A DNA stretch of 64,000 bases, from positions 1,302,001 through 1,366,000 of the forward strand of contig NZ_FVZN01000014.1 in assembly GCF_900168685.1 (NCBI RefSeq), read 5' to 3'. The notes under the pieces were generated by a model. That model saw only the letters and a program-made list of their open reading frames with translations, was not told the DNA's origin and did not search any database. Made by a program: the position numbers and the translations under genes. Origin of the DNA: Solibacillus isronensis (GTDB lineage: Bacteria; Bacillota; Bacilli; Bacillales_A; Planococcaceae). How positions within the stretch are numbered: the stretch's first letter is position 1; each line of letters opens with the position of its first letter. Below, in pieces: positions 15,823 through 25,181 of the stretch.

Positions 15823-16380
15823 ATGGAGCGTTGCAGTTGGGTAAAGCTGGATGAACCTATTTATGTGAAATATCATGACGAAGAGTGGGGCGTCCCCGTT
15901 TATGACGACCGGAAGCTGTTTGAAATGCTCTGTCTCGAAGGGGCACAGGCAGGCTTAAGCTGGTTGACAATATTAAAAAGAAGAGAAGGGTATTTGGCTG
16001 CATTTGATCAGTTTGATGCGGAAAAGATTGTACAATACGATGAAGATAAACTTGAAGCATTAAGAAATGATGAACGTATTATCCGCAATCGGCTGAAAAT
16101 TAAAAGTGTCGTCACGAATGCTGAAAGCTTTTTGGCTATTCAAAAACAATACGGCTTCTTTTCAAATTATATTTGGTCTTTTGTTGATGGTAAGCCGCTG
16201 ATCAATTCATGGGAATCGTCCGCGCAAGTACCGATTACGACAGAAATAAGCGACCGTATGAGCAAGCAGCTAAAAAAAGACGGATTCAAATTTGTCGGCA
16301 GCACAATTTGCTACTCCTATATGCAGGCAGTAGGCATGGTGAATGACCATACAACGAATTGCCATTGTTTCAAAAGGTAA
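15823..16380 (+). CDS. tag: DNA-3-methyladenine glycosylase I
   Basis: A 185-residue base-excision enzyme removing 3-methyladenine from alkylated DNA. It shows the Tag start (MERCSWVK), YHDEEWGVPVYDDRKLFEML, catalytic glutamate in LCLEGAQAGLSW, and the C-terminal HTTNCHC zinc site, which pairs with Cys4 and His near residue 17. The ATG at 15823 has GAGGTG 7 bases upstream. It is divergent from the tetR-SMR operon with a 96-base shared region. Full length and apparently intact. Confidence 0.95.
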   Translation: MERCSWVKLDEPIYVKYHDEEWGVPVYDDRKLFEMLCLEGAQAGLSWLTILKRREGYLAAFDQFDAEKIVQYDEDKLEALRNDERIIRNRLKIKSVVTNAESFLAIQKQYGFFSNYIWSFVDGKPLINSWESSAQVPITTEISDRMSKQLKKDGFKFVGSTICYSYMQAVGMVNDHTTNCHCFKR

Positions 16381-16449
16381 AAGAGGGGGCGGGCTCCCAC
16401 AGGAAAAGGACACGGAGTTTCTGACCCCAATTTTTATAAATAATCGATT

Positions 16450-16575
16450 TGAGGATTATAAACTTGAAAGTTAGGATTAACAAACAAGAATTGAGGATTA
16501 AGCATGAGCAAGTGAGGATTATATAACCCGAAGTGAGGATTATTTTGCTGGAATTGAGGAATATATTTTGGAACA
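16450..16575. repeat. 21-bp tandem repeat array, six units
   Basis: Six units begin at 16450, 16471, 16492, 16513, 16534 and 16555, exactly 21 bases apart. The first nine bases are conserved (TGAGGATTA, with TTAGGATTA in unit 2 and TGAGGAATA in unit 6); the remaining twelve vary but usually end in GAA plus one base. On the minus strand this reads as heptads with I-L-x near fixed positions, but there is no ribosome site. There is no coding gene here. Confidence 0.75.
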
Positions 16576-16596
16576 ACAACAGGCTGTGTCAGAAGT

Positions 16597-16860
16597 TTAA
16601 GGTTCATTCGGTTCTGCAGATATTAAAACAGCCTTTTTACTTTTCTTGATTTCGTAATTAAAAAAATACTCTTTTTCTAACTCAAAAGAATAATCATGAT
16701 TTTTGGGAATAGCGATTTCTTTTGTTTCTCCTCCCCAATTTTCTATGATAATCGAATTTTCCTTTATTTCCTTAACAACAGCAAACTCTGCAATTACAGT
16801 AGTACTGCATCCAAACCAAATAATAACTGGAACAATGAGTAATAAAAGAAGTTTTTTCAA
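16597..16860 (-). CDS. Putative small lipoprotein
   Basis: An 87-residue protein with a type II signal peptide: KK, a hydrophobic core, then WFGC with the likely lipidated Cys at 18. The mature part of about 70 residues alternates beta-like and charged segments (SIIIENWGG, EIAIPKNHDY) and may be a small beta-barrel. Start TTG at 16860, with GGAGAT about 5 bases upstream. It sits in a run of small minus-strand genes. No family was recognised. Confidence 0.6.
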   Translation of the reverse strand: MKKLLLLLIVPVIIWFGCSTTVIAEFAVVKEIKENSIIIENWGGETKEIAIPKNHDYSFELEKEYFFNYEIKKSKKAVLISAEPNEP

Positions 16861-16909
16861 AATTATCTCCTCTGTAATTTTTTAATTTACGCATGCACGT
16901 TAAATCGAA

Positions 16910-17092
16910 TTAGAACAATAAATGCTGAAAAAGGGATACAGTTAATATAATTGCCGTTAATGTTCCTGCGGATAATAAAGTGATCATCTTTCGTCTATCA
17001 ACCTCTTTAATAGGTTTTATCGCTTCTTTAGATACAGTAATCCATATTACAGTTGATATTATGGCTAGTACTATTAGAGCTTCAGTGGACAT
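16910..17092 (-). CDS. Small membrane protein, two helices
   Basis: A 60-residue protein with hydrophobic segments at about 4-20 and 37-57 around a basic loop (KEAIKPIKEVDRRK), so both ends probably face outward. A strong ribosome site (GGGGAGG) precedes the ATG. Likely real because of this site; function unknown. It is in the same direction as its two neighbours with gaps of 22 and 49 bases. Confidence 0.6.
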   Translation of the reverse strand: MSTEALIVLAIISTVIWITVSKEAIKPIKEVDRRKMITLLSAGTLTAIILTVSLFQHLLF

Positions 17093-17114
17093 TAATAATT
17101 CCTCCCCAGTAATT

Positions 17115-17594
17115 CTAGTTTTTTATCGCTTGTTCTACATATGTTAAAAAATTATTATAATTAGACTTACCTTCAAAATATCGCTTCACTTCAAAGATGG
17201 GGCACAATACGTTATCCATTTTTTTAGAATAAAGAACAGACTCATCTTCAACACTCAATACATAATTATTTAAATGTACGGTATTTTCTTTTACTGAATT
17301 AAAATCAAACCAGCGATATTGCCCGTCTTTGTGATTTTTTATTACTTCGCCTAAATAGGCACCAATACGAGTGATAAAATTATCTGAGTGCTCTTTTAAA
17401 AGCTGCTGTCCAAATTCAGTATGGATTAACCTTTCAGCGTACTCATTGACGAGACGAACACTATCTATTGAATAATCCAAATTAGCTTTCGTTAAATGAT
17501 CCTGATCCCATTGATCTGGTGAAACATCTTTAAATAACAATTCCGCATTATATTTCTTATCATTTTTAATTAGTCTAGGCTTTAAGAAAAACAC
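17115..17594 (-). CDS. Hypothetical soluble protein
   Basis: About 159 residues, with no signal peptide or membrane segment. The preferred start is GTG at 17594, with GAGG 8 bases upstream; the frame extends to 17633 without support. The centre (RIGAYLGEVIKNH and YRWFDFNS) resembles the DUF-type proteins in which a conserved YLGEVI helix precedes a W-containing strand. I do not assign a function. It is the first gene of a small minus-strand run with the two small proteins downstream. Confidence 0.55.
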   Translation of the reverse strand: MFFLKPRLIKNDKKYNAELLFKDVSPDQWDQDHLTKANLDYSIDSVRLVNEYAERLIHTEFGQQLLKEHSDNFITRIGAYLGEVIKNHKDGQYRWFDFNSVKENTVHLNNYVLSVEDESVLYSKKMDNVLCPIFEVKRYFEGKSNYNNFLTYVEQAIKN

Positions 17595-17657
17595 AATTCC
17601 CACCTCATCTTGAATCTGACCTGTTGACCCCAATTATATCAGTTATACATAAAAAAA

Positions 17658-17696
17658 AGACAAAACATTTTAGTCGCACTAAAAATGTTTTGTCTT
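17658..17696. terminator. Bidirectional terminator
   Basis: AAGACAAAACATTTT pairs with AAAATGTTTTGTCTT across a short loop (one bulge), with A-run before and T-run after. It lies behind uspA (minus strand), and no plus-strand gene ends here. Confidence 0.7.
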
Positions 17697-17715
17697 CTCT
17701 TTTTTTAGTTTTGCC

Positions 17716-18135
17716 TTACTTCACAAGCATTGCAGGGCATTGCACGCGCTTCATCACTTTATGTGATACGCTGCCTAACACCATTTCCTGCAGGCTGTTT
17801 AATCCGCGACTTCCGATCACCACTAAATCGACATTTTGCGTGTTGGCAAATTTGATGATTTCAGGTCCTGGTGAGCCGTGAATGATTTCCACTTTATAAC
17901 GGACTTGATGCTCATTGAACAGTTCCTCGATCGGTACGAGCTTTCGACGACGTTCCATGTAAAGACTTTCGATGGAGCTTGAATGCAATACATCCGTCTT
18001 CGCTTTTTCCATATCGATGATAAAAATGATGGTCACCAATGTTTCAGCATTTATTTGGGCTATTTTTAAAGCTTCTTTTGCCGCACGTATCGAGTTTTGC
18101 GAACCATCAGCGGCCAGTAAAATATGTTGATACAT
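17716..18135 (-). CDS. Universal stress protein, UspA family
   Basis: A 139-residue protein with the Rossmann-like Usp fold: ILLAADGSQNS at the start and the ATP-binding G-2x-G-9x-G-S type loop GSRGLNSLQEMVLGSVS near the C-terminus. ATP-binding Usp proteins modulate stress responses or partner transporters. Ribosome site AGGAGG before the ATG. Only 10 bases separate it from the SulP gene upstream, and this SulP-Usp pairing is common in bacteria, suggesting it regulates or responds to that anion transporter. Confidence 0.9.
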   Translation of the reverse strand: MYQHILLAADGSQNSIRAAKEALKIAQINAETLVTIIFIIDMEKAKTDVLHSSSIESLYMERRRKLVPIEELFNEHQVRYKVEIIHGSPGPEIIKFANTQNVDLVVIGSRGLNSLQEMVLGSVSHKVMKRVQCPAMLVK

Positions 18136-18145
18136 AAGCCACCTC

Positions 18146-19579
18146 CTAATCGATTAATGTCGTACCGGTTAACTTCTTCAATAGCTGTTTACTTGACTCA
18201 TCAATATTCAAGTAGGTTACTTCTATATTTTTCGCTTTCAACTGATCTTTCACCTTCATTAAAGCACCGATTGCCGAGTCATCCCACACTTTACATAGTG
18301 AGAAGTCGATGACAATTGATGACTGCTCATCTTGAACAGTTTTGAAATAGTTAATAAAACCTTCCGTTGAAGCGAAGAATAGTTGCCCTTTGACAAAGTA
18401 TGTTTTCCCTTGCTGTGAAATACTTACACGTGAGATTTCGTTTACGAAAAACAGGGCGCTGACAATAATACCTGCTACAACACCTAACGCTAAGTTATGT
18501 GTATACAGGACAACCGCGATTGTAAGAAGCATAACAAACACATCTTTTTTCGGTGCTGTCACAGCATATTTGAATGATTGCCAGTCAAATTGGGTAATAC
18601 ATACTACAACCATTACACCGGCAAGTACCGGCATTGGAATTTGAACGACATAATCGCCCAAAACGAGTATTAAAAACATTAAAAATACACCAGCAACAAA
18701 AGTGGAGAGTCGGCCACGTCCGCCGGATTTTACGTTAATAACAGATTGTCCGATCATCGCACAGCCGGCCATACCACCGAAGAAACCGTTAATAACATTG
18801 GCGATCCCTTGTCCGCGCGCTTCTTTATTTTTATCGCTTTCAGAAGCCGTCATATCATCCAAAATTGATGCAGTCAGTAATGATTCGACCAATCCGACAA
18901 CAGCCAGAGCCAATGAATAAGGTAAAATAATCATTAACGTTTCAAAATTAAAAGGAATATCAGGTATTAAAAATGATGGCAATGATTGTGTAATTGTTCC
19001 CATATCTCCGACTGTATTTAAATTAAAGCCTGAATAAATAGCTACTGCCGATAAAATAACTACGGCAATGAGCGGGGCGGGAATACCTTTAATGACAAAA
19101 GGAATTACGTAAATAAGTACAATTGTCGCCAGAAGAAACGCCCAAGTAACGAAGTCGCCGCCAATAAAGTGCGGTGTTTGTGCCATGAATACCAAAATCG
19201 CCAATGAATTCACAAAGCCGATCATTACCGCATTCGGAATAAACTTCATCAGGCGTGCAATTTTCAGCATTCCGAAAATGATTTGGATAATTCCAGTTAA
19301 AATCGTTGCAGCGAGTAAATACTGCAATCCATGGTCTTTAACAAGCGAGACGATAACGAGAGCCATTGCTCCTGTTGCAGCGGAAATCATCGCAGGACGA
19401 CCACCGACAAAGCTGATTGTTACAGCGATTACAAATGAGGCATAGAGTCCGACCATCGGATCTACACCGGCTAAAATAGAAAAAGCAATTGCTTCAGGGA
19501 TGAGGGCAAGTGCGACAACAAGTCCTGCCAGCACATCTGAGCGTACATTCCCAAACCATTGCTCACGGATATTGTACAT
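18146..19579 (-). CDS. SulP family anion transporter with STAS domain
   Basis: About 477 residues. The SulP membrane domain (about 1-380, 10 or more helices) opens with the [19 protein letters not shown] signature, and a C-terminal STAS domain follows (about 385-475, [19 protein letters not shown]). SulP proteins move sulfate, bicarbonate or other anions, often with Na+ or H+. Start ATG at 19579 has GGAG about 11 bases upstream; an upstream extension to 19627 looks unlikely. It is co-transcribed with uspA and divergent from the GTPase gene. The substrate is not determinable. Confidence 0.92.
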   Translation of the reverse strand: MYNIREQWFGNVRSDVLAGLVVALALIPEAIAFSILAGVDPMVGLYASFVIAVTISFVGGRPAMISAATGAMALVIVSLVKDHGLQYLLAATILTGIIQIIFGMLKIARLMKFIPNAVMIGFVNSLAILVFMAQTPHFIGGDFVTWAFLLATIVLIYVIPFVIKGIPAPLIAVVILSAVAIYSGFNLNTVGDMGTITQSLPSFLIPDIPFNFETLMIILPYSLALAVVGLVESLLTASILDDMTASESDKNKEARGQGIANVINGFFGGMAGCAMIGQSVINVKSGGRGRLSTFVAGVFLMFLILVLGDYVVQIPMPVLAGVMVVVCITQFDWQSFKYAVTAPKKDVFVMLLTIAVVLYTHNLALGVVAGIIVSALFFVNEISRVSISQQGKTYFVKGQLFFASTEGFINYFKTVQDEQSSIVIDFSLCKVWDDSAIGALMKVKDQLKAKNIEVTYLNIDESSKQLLKKLTGTTLID

Positions 19580-19819
19580 ATATTGTGTAGCTCCTTTTAA
19601 ATATTCTTCTACTATAATAGCATGCAAATCAAGCCCGGCAATAGCAACATTATGATGGATTTTAATTTCCTGAATAAAATTTCCATGTGTTAATACCTAG
19701 TCGACGTTTTATTGATTAAGTATGAGGAACCAATTATTTCGAATTTCGTAATTACTTGTCCACATGGAAATGACTGCGTTTATAATAGAATAACAATTGT
19801 TTGTAAAGGAGTGACCCGT

Positions 19820-21637
19820 ATGAATGAGCGATTCAGCGCACAGCTAAACAACTTTGATGAACATAATCCGTTGGAACAATTAATTGAACGGTTAAAACCT
19901 TTGCATAGTATTCTGTCTCAAAATAGTTATGTAAAAGATACGACAACCCGTTTAAAACAGATTATAGATGATGCTAACAGTCAGCCAATCGTGCTCTTTC
20001 TCGGAAAAGAACGGGTTGGGAAAACGACCGTAATCAACAGCTTAATCGGCAGAAATCTGCTGGAAGACCGCCCATCAGAACCGACGAGGACCAATACATT
20101 TTTAAAATACGGTGATAAGGAATATATAAAAGCCGTATTTTCAAATGGCATGGAAGTGACTTTTGATATTGCCAACCTCTCATTTTTCACTATTTCAAAT
20201 ACGGAAAGTGCCAAAATAATTCGTAAGCATCTGGATTATTTGGAAGTATATATAACATGTGAGCTGTTAAAAAAAGTGACAATTGTCGACTCTGTTGCGC
20301 TCGAAGCCGGCGCAAAAAATACAGCATACTTTTCACCAGCTCTATTACAGCGCTGCAATGAAGTTTTCTGGGTACTGCAAGCGGGTTCGCCGGCTACGGA
20401 AACTGAATTGAATTTTATCGAAAAGCTGAACAAAAGGGGGATTACTGCTCATTTAGTCGTTAACGGGATTGACCGCGTAGATGGGGAAGTGGAAGCCTTT
20501 CTTGATATGGAGAAAGAACGTTACGGCTACTTTATAGGAGAGGATGTCCCGGTATCAGCTTTACAGGCCCAGGAAGCACGTAATACGAACAGTACACAGC
20601 TGCTTATTGATTCCCGTATTACACAACTATCCCAGCTGATGTTCCAGTTAATTGATAACAAGCAAAAAAAGACGCGCCATATAACGGAGCGATTTATTCA
20701 GTGGCTGGAACGTCTTCGTGTAGAAATTAATACAATTCCTGCTAGAGAACCGTATGTATCGGCATTTGAATATGTAATTCAGCACCAAAGTGATTTTAAT
20801 AGCGATCCAGCGCAATTACAACAGGATAAAGCGCTCATCGACTCACTGGACAAACAATATGAATCGGTCAGTAAAGTGTTCAAGGAAGTTCAAACACTTT
20901 TTCAGCTGTTACAAACACTGGAAAGCCATTCCTATTTACGGGATCCGATCATCGATATGTATGAGGAAATGGCAGTGCTTTATCAAAAAAACGTGCGTGA
21001 TTACCGAAAATTGCATGTAGAATACTCAATGGAATATGGACAACTTGAAAAGCAGTTCAAAAAACAAACGGGGATGACGCTCACATTTCCGTTAGAAGAT
21101 AGTGCACTTACACCGCTTTTGTCAGAGCAAATTCAAACGTTGAATAAAATCCAGAAAAATTGTGAACAGAAACTGGTGTTCATTAAAAAATACGAACAAT
21201 TTGTTCTTGAAAAACTGGATTCAGTACAAAGCCGACTGAACGAGCTGGTGGAAAATCGGCTATTATCAATACACAATCAGTTAAACGAATTGGAAGCACA
21301 GCGGATTCGTGAACGGGCCAACATGACAGCCTCTGTAAATAAACTGGCTGAATTCAATTGCATTGCCGAAGCACAGAGCTTTATAAAAGATGCGATTGAG
21401 CCTCTATTACTGGAAAGAGTTTTGCCGATTAAAGAACAGGAAAAAAGGCAACTTCATCAGACGATTGATCGTATTGCAACAGTTAATTTTACTTATGAAA
21501 CACCAATTGCAACAGAACCGGATGCAATGTTGGCACAGCCGAATTTGAAAGAAAAATACCACCAGTTTGAGCTGAGGTTAACCGAAGAAGATATAGTATC
21601 AGATATTCCGGAATTACCTGAAAAAATCGAAATCTAA
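19820..21637 (+). CDS. Dynamin-like GTPase family protein
   Basis: A 605-residue protein. The GTPase domain is about 30-270, with P-loop GKERVGKTT (about 61-69), switch I threonines (SEPTRTNTF) and an N-x-x-D G4-like motif (VVNGIDRVD). The usual DxxG of G3 is replaced by VDSVALEAG. The rest is helical and rich in Gln/Glu/Leu, fitting a long stalk or coiled coil. No membrane helix. Bacterial dynamin-like proteins act in membrane repair or remodelling; here this is inference. ATG at 19820 with AAAGGAG upstream is preferred over the longer frame. Ends at a strong terminator. Confidence 0.75.
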   Translation: MNERFSAQLNNFDEHNPLEQLIERLKPLHSILSQNSYVKDTTTRLKQIIDDANSQPIVLFLGKERVGKTTVINSLIGRNLLEDRPSEPTRTNTFLKYGDKEYIKAVFSNGMEVTFDIANLSFFTISNTESAKIIRKHLDYLEVYITCELLKKVTIVDSVALEAGAKNTAYFSPALLQRCNEVFWVLQAGSPATETELNFIEKLNKRGITAHLVVNGIDRVDGEVEAFLDMEKERYGYFIGEDVPVSALQAQEARNTNSTQLLIDSRITQLSQLMFQLIDNKQKKTRHITERFIQWLERLRVEINTIPAREPYVSAFEYVIQHQSDFNSDPAQLQQDKALIDSLDKQYESVSKVFKEVQTLFQLLQTLESHSYLRDPIIDMYEEMAVLYQKNVRDYRKLHVEYSMEYGQLEKQFKKQTGMTLTFPLEDSALTPLLSEQIQTLNKIQKNCEQKLVFIKKYEQFVLEKLDSVQSRLNELVENRLLSIHNQLNELEAQRIRERANMTASVNKLAEFNCIAEAQSFIKDAIEPLLLERVLPIKEQEKRQLHQTIDRIATVNFTYETPIATEPDAMLAQPNLKEKYHQFELRLTEEDIVSDIPELPEKIEI

Positions 21638-21642
21638 AAAAT

Positions 21643-21673
21643 TGGCTGCGCGGGATGATATCTCGTGCAGCCA
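21643..21673 (+). terminator. Terminator of the dynamin-like gene
   Basis: A 13-bp stem (TGGCTGCGCGGGA with TCTCGTGCAGCCA, two mismatches) followed by TTTGCTTTTT. Confidence 0.7.
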
Positions 21674-21763
21674 TTTGCTTTTTAAGAGTGTCGTCCTTAA
21701 TAATAGCCTTTCCAATACAAAGGTTTTATGAGAAAATTGTACTCGCAGAAAGGAAGTATTTAA

Positions 21764-22867
21764 ATGAATACATTTTTTAAACCTCATGATGAATGGGAAC
21801 CATATATTGATATCGATCAACATGGTAAGCTAACTTTATCTAATATAGAGTTTACAACAACAAACTTATGTAATATGAGATGCTCGCATTGTGCAGTAGG
21901 ATATACGTTATTAACGAAAGAATTACCGGCCATTCCGGCAGACGAAATTATTCGGAAACTGGATGAGGTTGAAACGTTACGAACAATGAGTTTTACAGGT
22001 GGAGAACCATTACTAACTAAAAAGGGAATTAAGGATAACCTGTTACCGCTATTGAAATATGCGAAAAGCAGGGGGATTAAGACACAAATTAACTCCAACC
22101 TTACTTTACCGATGTCACATTATGAACTGGTTGCACCTTATTTAGATGTAATGCATATTTCGCATAACTGGTGTGATGAAAAGGAATTTGTTGAAACAGG
22201 ATTTGCTATGATGGAAAAAACGCCATCAGTTGAGTATAGAGGGAACTTATATCGCAATATTTTTGACAACGCGAGAGAACTATCAAAAGGCGGCATGTTC
22301 GTTTCCGCAGAAACAATGTTAAACCGCAACACGGTGCCATTTATGGAGAAAATCCATCATGAAGTAGCCAATGAAATGCTATGTAAACGTCATGAGATTC
22401 ACCCGATGTATGCAAGTGATTTCGCTGAAAGTTTAGAAACGATCGGTTTGGATGAATATCGAACAGTTATCAATGAAATCCTAGATTACAGAAATAAAGA
22501 TATTTGGGTATTATTCGGAACATTGCCGTTCTATCCGTGCAGCCGAGATGAGCGCGATATCGAATTAATCAACCGAATTAATAATGCATCGAATACAACA
22601 ATGAGAAATGATGTTGACGGTCGTTCAAGAATGAACCTGAATATATTCTCAGGTGATATTTCGGTTACCGATTTTTCGGATGACGGTCAGGCGTTCGGAA
22701 ATATTAAAAATGAATCATTAACTCAAATTTACAAGAGATGGCTCGATTCAAATATTTCCAAATCTATCAATTGCCATTGTCCTGCGGTGAAATGCTTAGG
22801 GGCAAACGTCATTGTTAAAAATATGTATTATCCGTCTACTGAATTTGTCAGTGGGATTGTGAAATAA
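21764..22867 (+). CDS. yfkAB: Radical SAM protein of the YfkAB type
   Basis: A 367-residue radical SAM enzyme. The cluster motif is C36-x3-C40-x2-C43 (NLCNMRCSHC), followed by SFTGGEPLL. Near the C-terminus the CHCPAVKC motif gives C-x-C-x4-C (about 337-344), the extra Cys signature of the Bacillus YfkAB family and probably an auxiliary Fe-S site. The reaction is not known. Ribosome site AGAAAGGAAG upstream. It is monocistronic, with a terminator after it. No signal peptide, so cytosolic. Confidence 0.9.
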   Translation: MNTFFKPHDEWEPYIDIDQHGKLTLSNIEFTTTNLCNMRCSHCAVGYTLLTKELPAIPADEIIRKLDEVETLRTMSFTGGEPLLTKKGIKDNLLPLLKYAKSRGIKTQINSNLTLPMSHYELVAPYLDVMHISHNWCDEKEFVETGFAMMEKTPSVEYRGNLYRNIFDNARELSKGGMFVSAETMLNRNTVPFMEKIHHEVANEMLCKRHEIHPMYASDFAESLETIGLDEYRTVINEILDYRNKDIWVLFGTLPFYPCSRDERDIELINRINNASNTTMRNDVDGRSRMNLNIFSGDISVTDFSDDGQAFGNIKNESLTQIYKRWLDSNISKSINCHCPAVKCLGANVIVKNMYYPSTEFVSGIVK

Positions 22868-22882
22868 ATAATTTAAATATAG

Positions 22883-22915
22883 CAATCTATCCAAATGAGG
22901 GTAGATTGTTTTTTT
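22883..22915 (+). terminator. Terminator of yfkAB
   Basis: CAATCTATCC pairs with GGGTAGATTG (one mismatch) across a 6-base loop, followed by TTTTTTT. Confidence 0.75.
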
Positions 22916-22923
22916 GCTGACAC

Positions 22924-22960
22924 TAAAAAACTACCTGCAACTGAAAAAGTCGCAAGTAGT
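22924..22960 (-). terminator. Terminator of the beta-helix gene
   Basis: On the minus strand ACTACTTGC (22952-22960) pairs with GCAGGTAGT (22930-22938), followed by a run of T. Confidence 0.7.
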
Positions 22961-22967
22961 AATGCCG

Positions 22968-24902
22968 TTAGCTGATTTCATCCAGATTCGACGAAATTTC
23001 GCTGTTATTTTCACTGTAAAACTTTGAACCGAACGAGTTGTCGACCATTGTTTCGGACAGATAAATTTTGGAATAGTTGACTGCTTGGATATTAAAGTCA
23101 AACTTCGCATTTTGGATAATGCATTTCGAAGCATGGAGAACCGATTTATTTTGCACAAATATATCGGATTCATGTCCCTCAATAATCTGTGTTGCATTCA
23201 GCTCAACAGAAGATTCGGAGTCAATCCATATCTGTGAATACATATGATTGGAAATGAATGTATCCTGAATCAACGCTTCTGCATGGTTTTCAATAATTAA
23301 ACCGTTACGCTCTCCTTCCATCAACTCGCTGTCTTTTAACACAAGAGAACTGTCATTGATGATGATTTGCGGCATTTTATGACACGAAATTTGGCTTTCG
23401 ATAATGTGGACCGATGTATCTTTCATCGCCACAATCCCGTTTGTTTCGCCGCCGCTAATTTGGGAATGCTGAATTTTAGCATTCGTTTTGCCGACCATTT
23501 CAATTTGAATTCCCGTACCACCTTTAACAACCGATTCAGTAACCTCAAGTTCACATTCATCCATTACAAAGATACTTTTGCCGCCAATTAATTCGCTTTG
23601 GAAAATCGTCACCGTACTGTTGTTTTTCCCGGCTATATGTGCCAGGTCATTGTGATTGAAATGACAATTGTCCACAGAGGTTTTTGCATGATTGACCGCT
23701 AAAATGCCATTGCCTTTATTATGATGAACCGTCGTATTTAATAGGAATAATTCCGCCTCCATTACCGTTAGCGCAGCATTTTTATGACCTGTAATTGTAC
23801 TGGAAACAATTGAACAAGAAGCACCTTTTTCTGTATAAACCCCAATCTGTTTTCCTTCCTGAATTGTCGCATCTTTTATTGTACAAATAGAGTTTTCGGT
23901 AATGAAAAGCTGCGGCAGCACATTATAGGCAAACACCGTACTATTGAAGTTGGCGATCGACTTTTCCTTTATATGAATCCCGACGCCTTGGCAGCTGTAT
24001 ACTTCACAGTTCGTCATATTAAGGAAAGATTCGAGCAATAGCTGGACATTTGCAATTTTATGAAAAGCAATCAATGAATTCTCGATTATTGCTTCAGAAT
24101 AGTCCCGTAAAATAATACCGGATTCCTTGCCGTATTGAATTTGGCAATCTGTCACGTTTAGGGAACTTCTTTGCATCCAGATTTGGGGTAGGTGATGGTG
24201 TTGGATTGCTGTTTTCGTTAAATGAATGTTTGAATGGTCTGATGCATATATACCATTACCTTCGCCATGCATTACTTCGCAGGCATCCATTTCCAATAAA
24301 GCATGGTCCTGGATAATGAGCTGTGTGCCGGAATGGTGCTGGACTTTCACACGAGTTAAATATGCCTTTGCATTAGATTTAACCCAAAGTGCCTGGTTTG
24401 CTTTTGAAAGGGTACAATCTGTTAAATGAAGCGTTGAGTTTTCCGCTAATATATGGACTTTTTTATTGTTTTCAAAATGACAATGTTCAAAATGGGCAGC
24501 ACTATTATAAATTAATGTGACAGCTGCATCCGATGCGTCCTTGAATATCGTATTTTCACAATGTAATGTTCCGCCGTTCATTGCTAACAGTACATTCGTA
24601 CGTCCACCTTGGATAACGCAGTTTCTTAATATAATATCACCTTCGACGTAAATTTGCGTTGTAGGTTGAATCGTCATGTTCTCAAATGTGACTGTCGCAG
24701 ACTCAGCGATCACGATAGATCCTTTTAAGCAGACAGTTGCATCCTTTTGTGCTGCAACCGTTCTGTTTTCCTCAAAAGTTAAAGTTTCTTTATATGTCCC
24801 GGATGCAACGATAATTTCATCATGGCTCGTTGTTCGTTGCACAGCTTTTTGAATAGTTTTAATGCGTGAAAAAATTGAAGATGACACTCTTACTAACGCC
24901 AT
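22968..24902 (-). CDS. Large cytosolic right-handed beta-helix repeat protein
   Basis: About 644 residues. After a short N-terminal segment (TIQKAVQRTTSHDEIIVASGTYKE) comes a long series of roughly 22-24-residue rungs, each with an Asn/Ser turn followed by alternating hydrophobic residues, as in pectin-lyase-like or DUF1565-type beta-helices. His and Cys recur along the stack. No signal peptide or membrane segment, so it is expected in the cytosol, which is unusual for the fold. ATG at 24902 has AGGAGG upstream. It is divergent from the RavA/ViaA-like genes with a 279-base shared region. No catalytic triad is visible; a scaffold or binding role is guessed. Confidence 0.82.
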   Translation of the reverse strand: MALVRVSSSIFSRIKTIQKAVQRTTSHDEIIVASGTYKETLTFEENRTVAAQKDATVCLKGSIVIAESATVTFENMTIQPTTQIYVEGDIILRNCVIQGGRTNVLLAMNGGTLHCENTIFKDASDAAVTLIYNSAAHFEHCHFENNKKVHILAENSTLHLTDCTLSKANQALWVKSNAKAYLTRVKVQHHSGTQLIIQDHALLEMDACEVMHGEGNGIYASDHSNIHLTKTAIQHHHLPQIWMQRSSLNVTDCQIQYGKESGIILRDYSEAIIENSLIAFHKIANVQLLLESFLNMTNCEVYSCQGVGIHIKEKSIANFNSTVFAYNVLPQLFITENSICTIKDATIQEGKQIGVYTEKGASCSIVSSTITGHKNAALTVMEAELFLLNTTVHHNKGNGILAVNHAKTSVDNCHFNHNDLAHIAGKNNSTVTIFQSELIGGKSIFVMDECELEVTESVVKGGTGIQIEMVGKTNAKIQHSQISGGETNGIVAMKDTSVHIIESQISCHKMPQIIINDSSLVLKDSELMEGERNGLIIENHAEALIQDTFISNHMYSQIWIDSESSVELNATQIIEGHESDIFVQNKSVLHASKCIIQNAKFDFNIQAVNYSKIYLSETMVDNSFGSKFYSENNSEISSNLDEIS

Positions 24903-25181
24903 ACGATTCCTCCTACAAAACATGCTATATGTAATATGTTCACGTAAAATAACAAAATTAATCATTTGCAACTAAAATTGTGTAAAAACATGAAAAGATT
25001 TTTTTCATATGCTCTTACTAAAATAGTGCAAAGTCACCTGAAATATTCCTAGTTATTTATAGGAAGAAATGTAACAGGCAAAAGGTTTAAAAACCGTACA
25101 GGAAGTGTAACGTTATAAGGAGAGGATTACATAAATGTGCGGGTAAACGGATTTACGGAAAAAGGGAAAGGTGGTCAATCA

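Noticed and set aside
16450-16575. CRISPR array
   Set aside because: The repeat unit is 9 conserved plus 12 variable bases, too short and with no separate spacer length; no cas genes are near.
16415-17640. Repeat TGACCCCAATT at two sites as a transposon end
   Set aside because: Only 11 bases are shared, in noncoding DNA at two places; there is no inverted partner or transposase between them.
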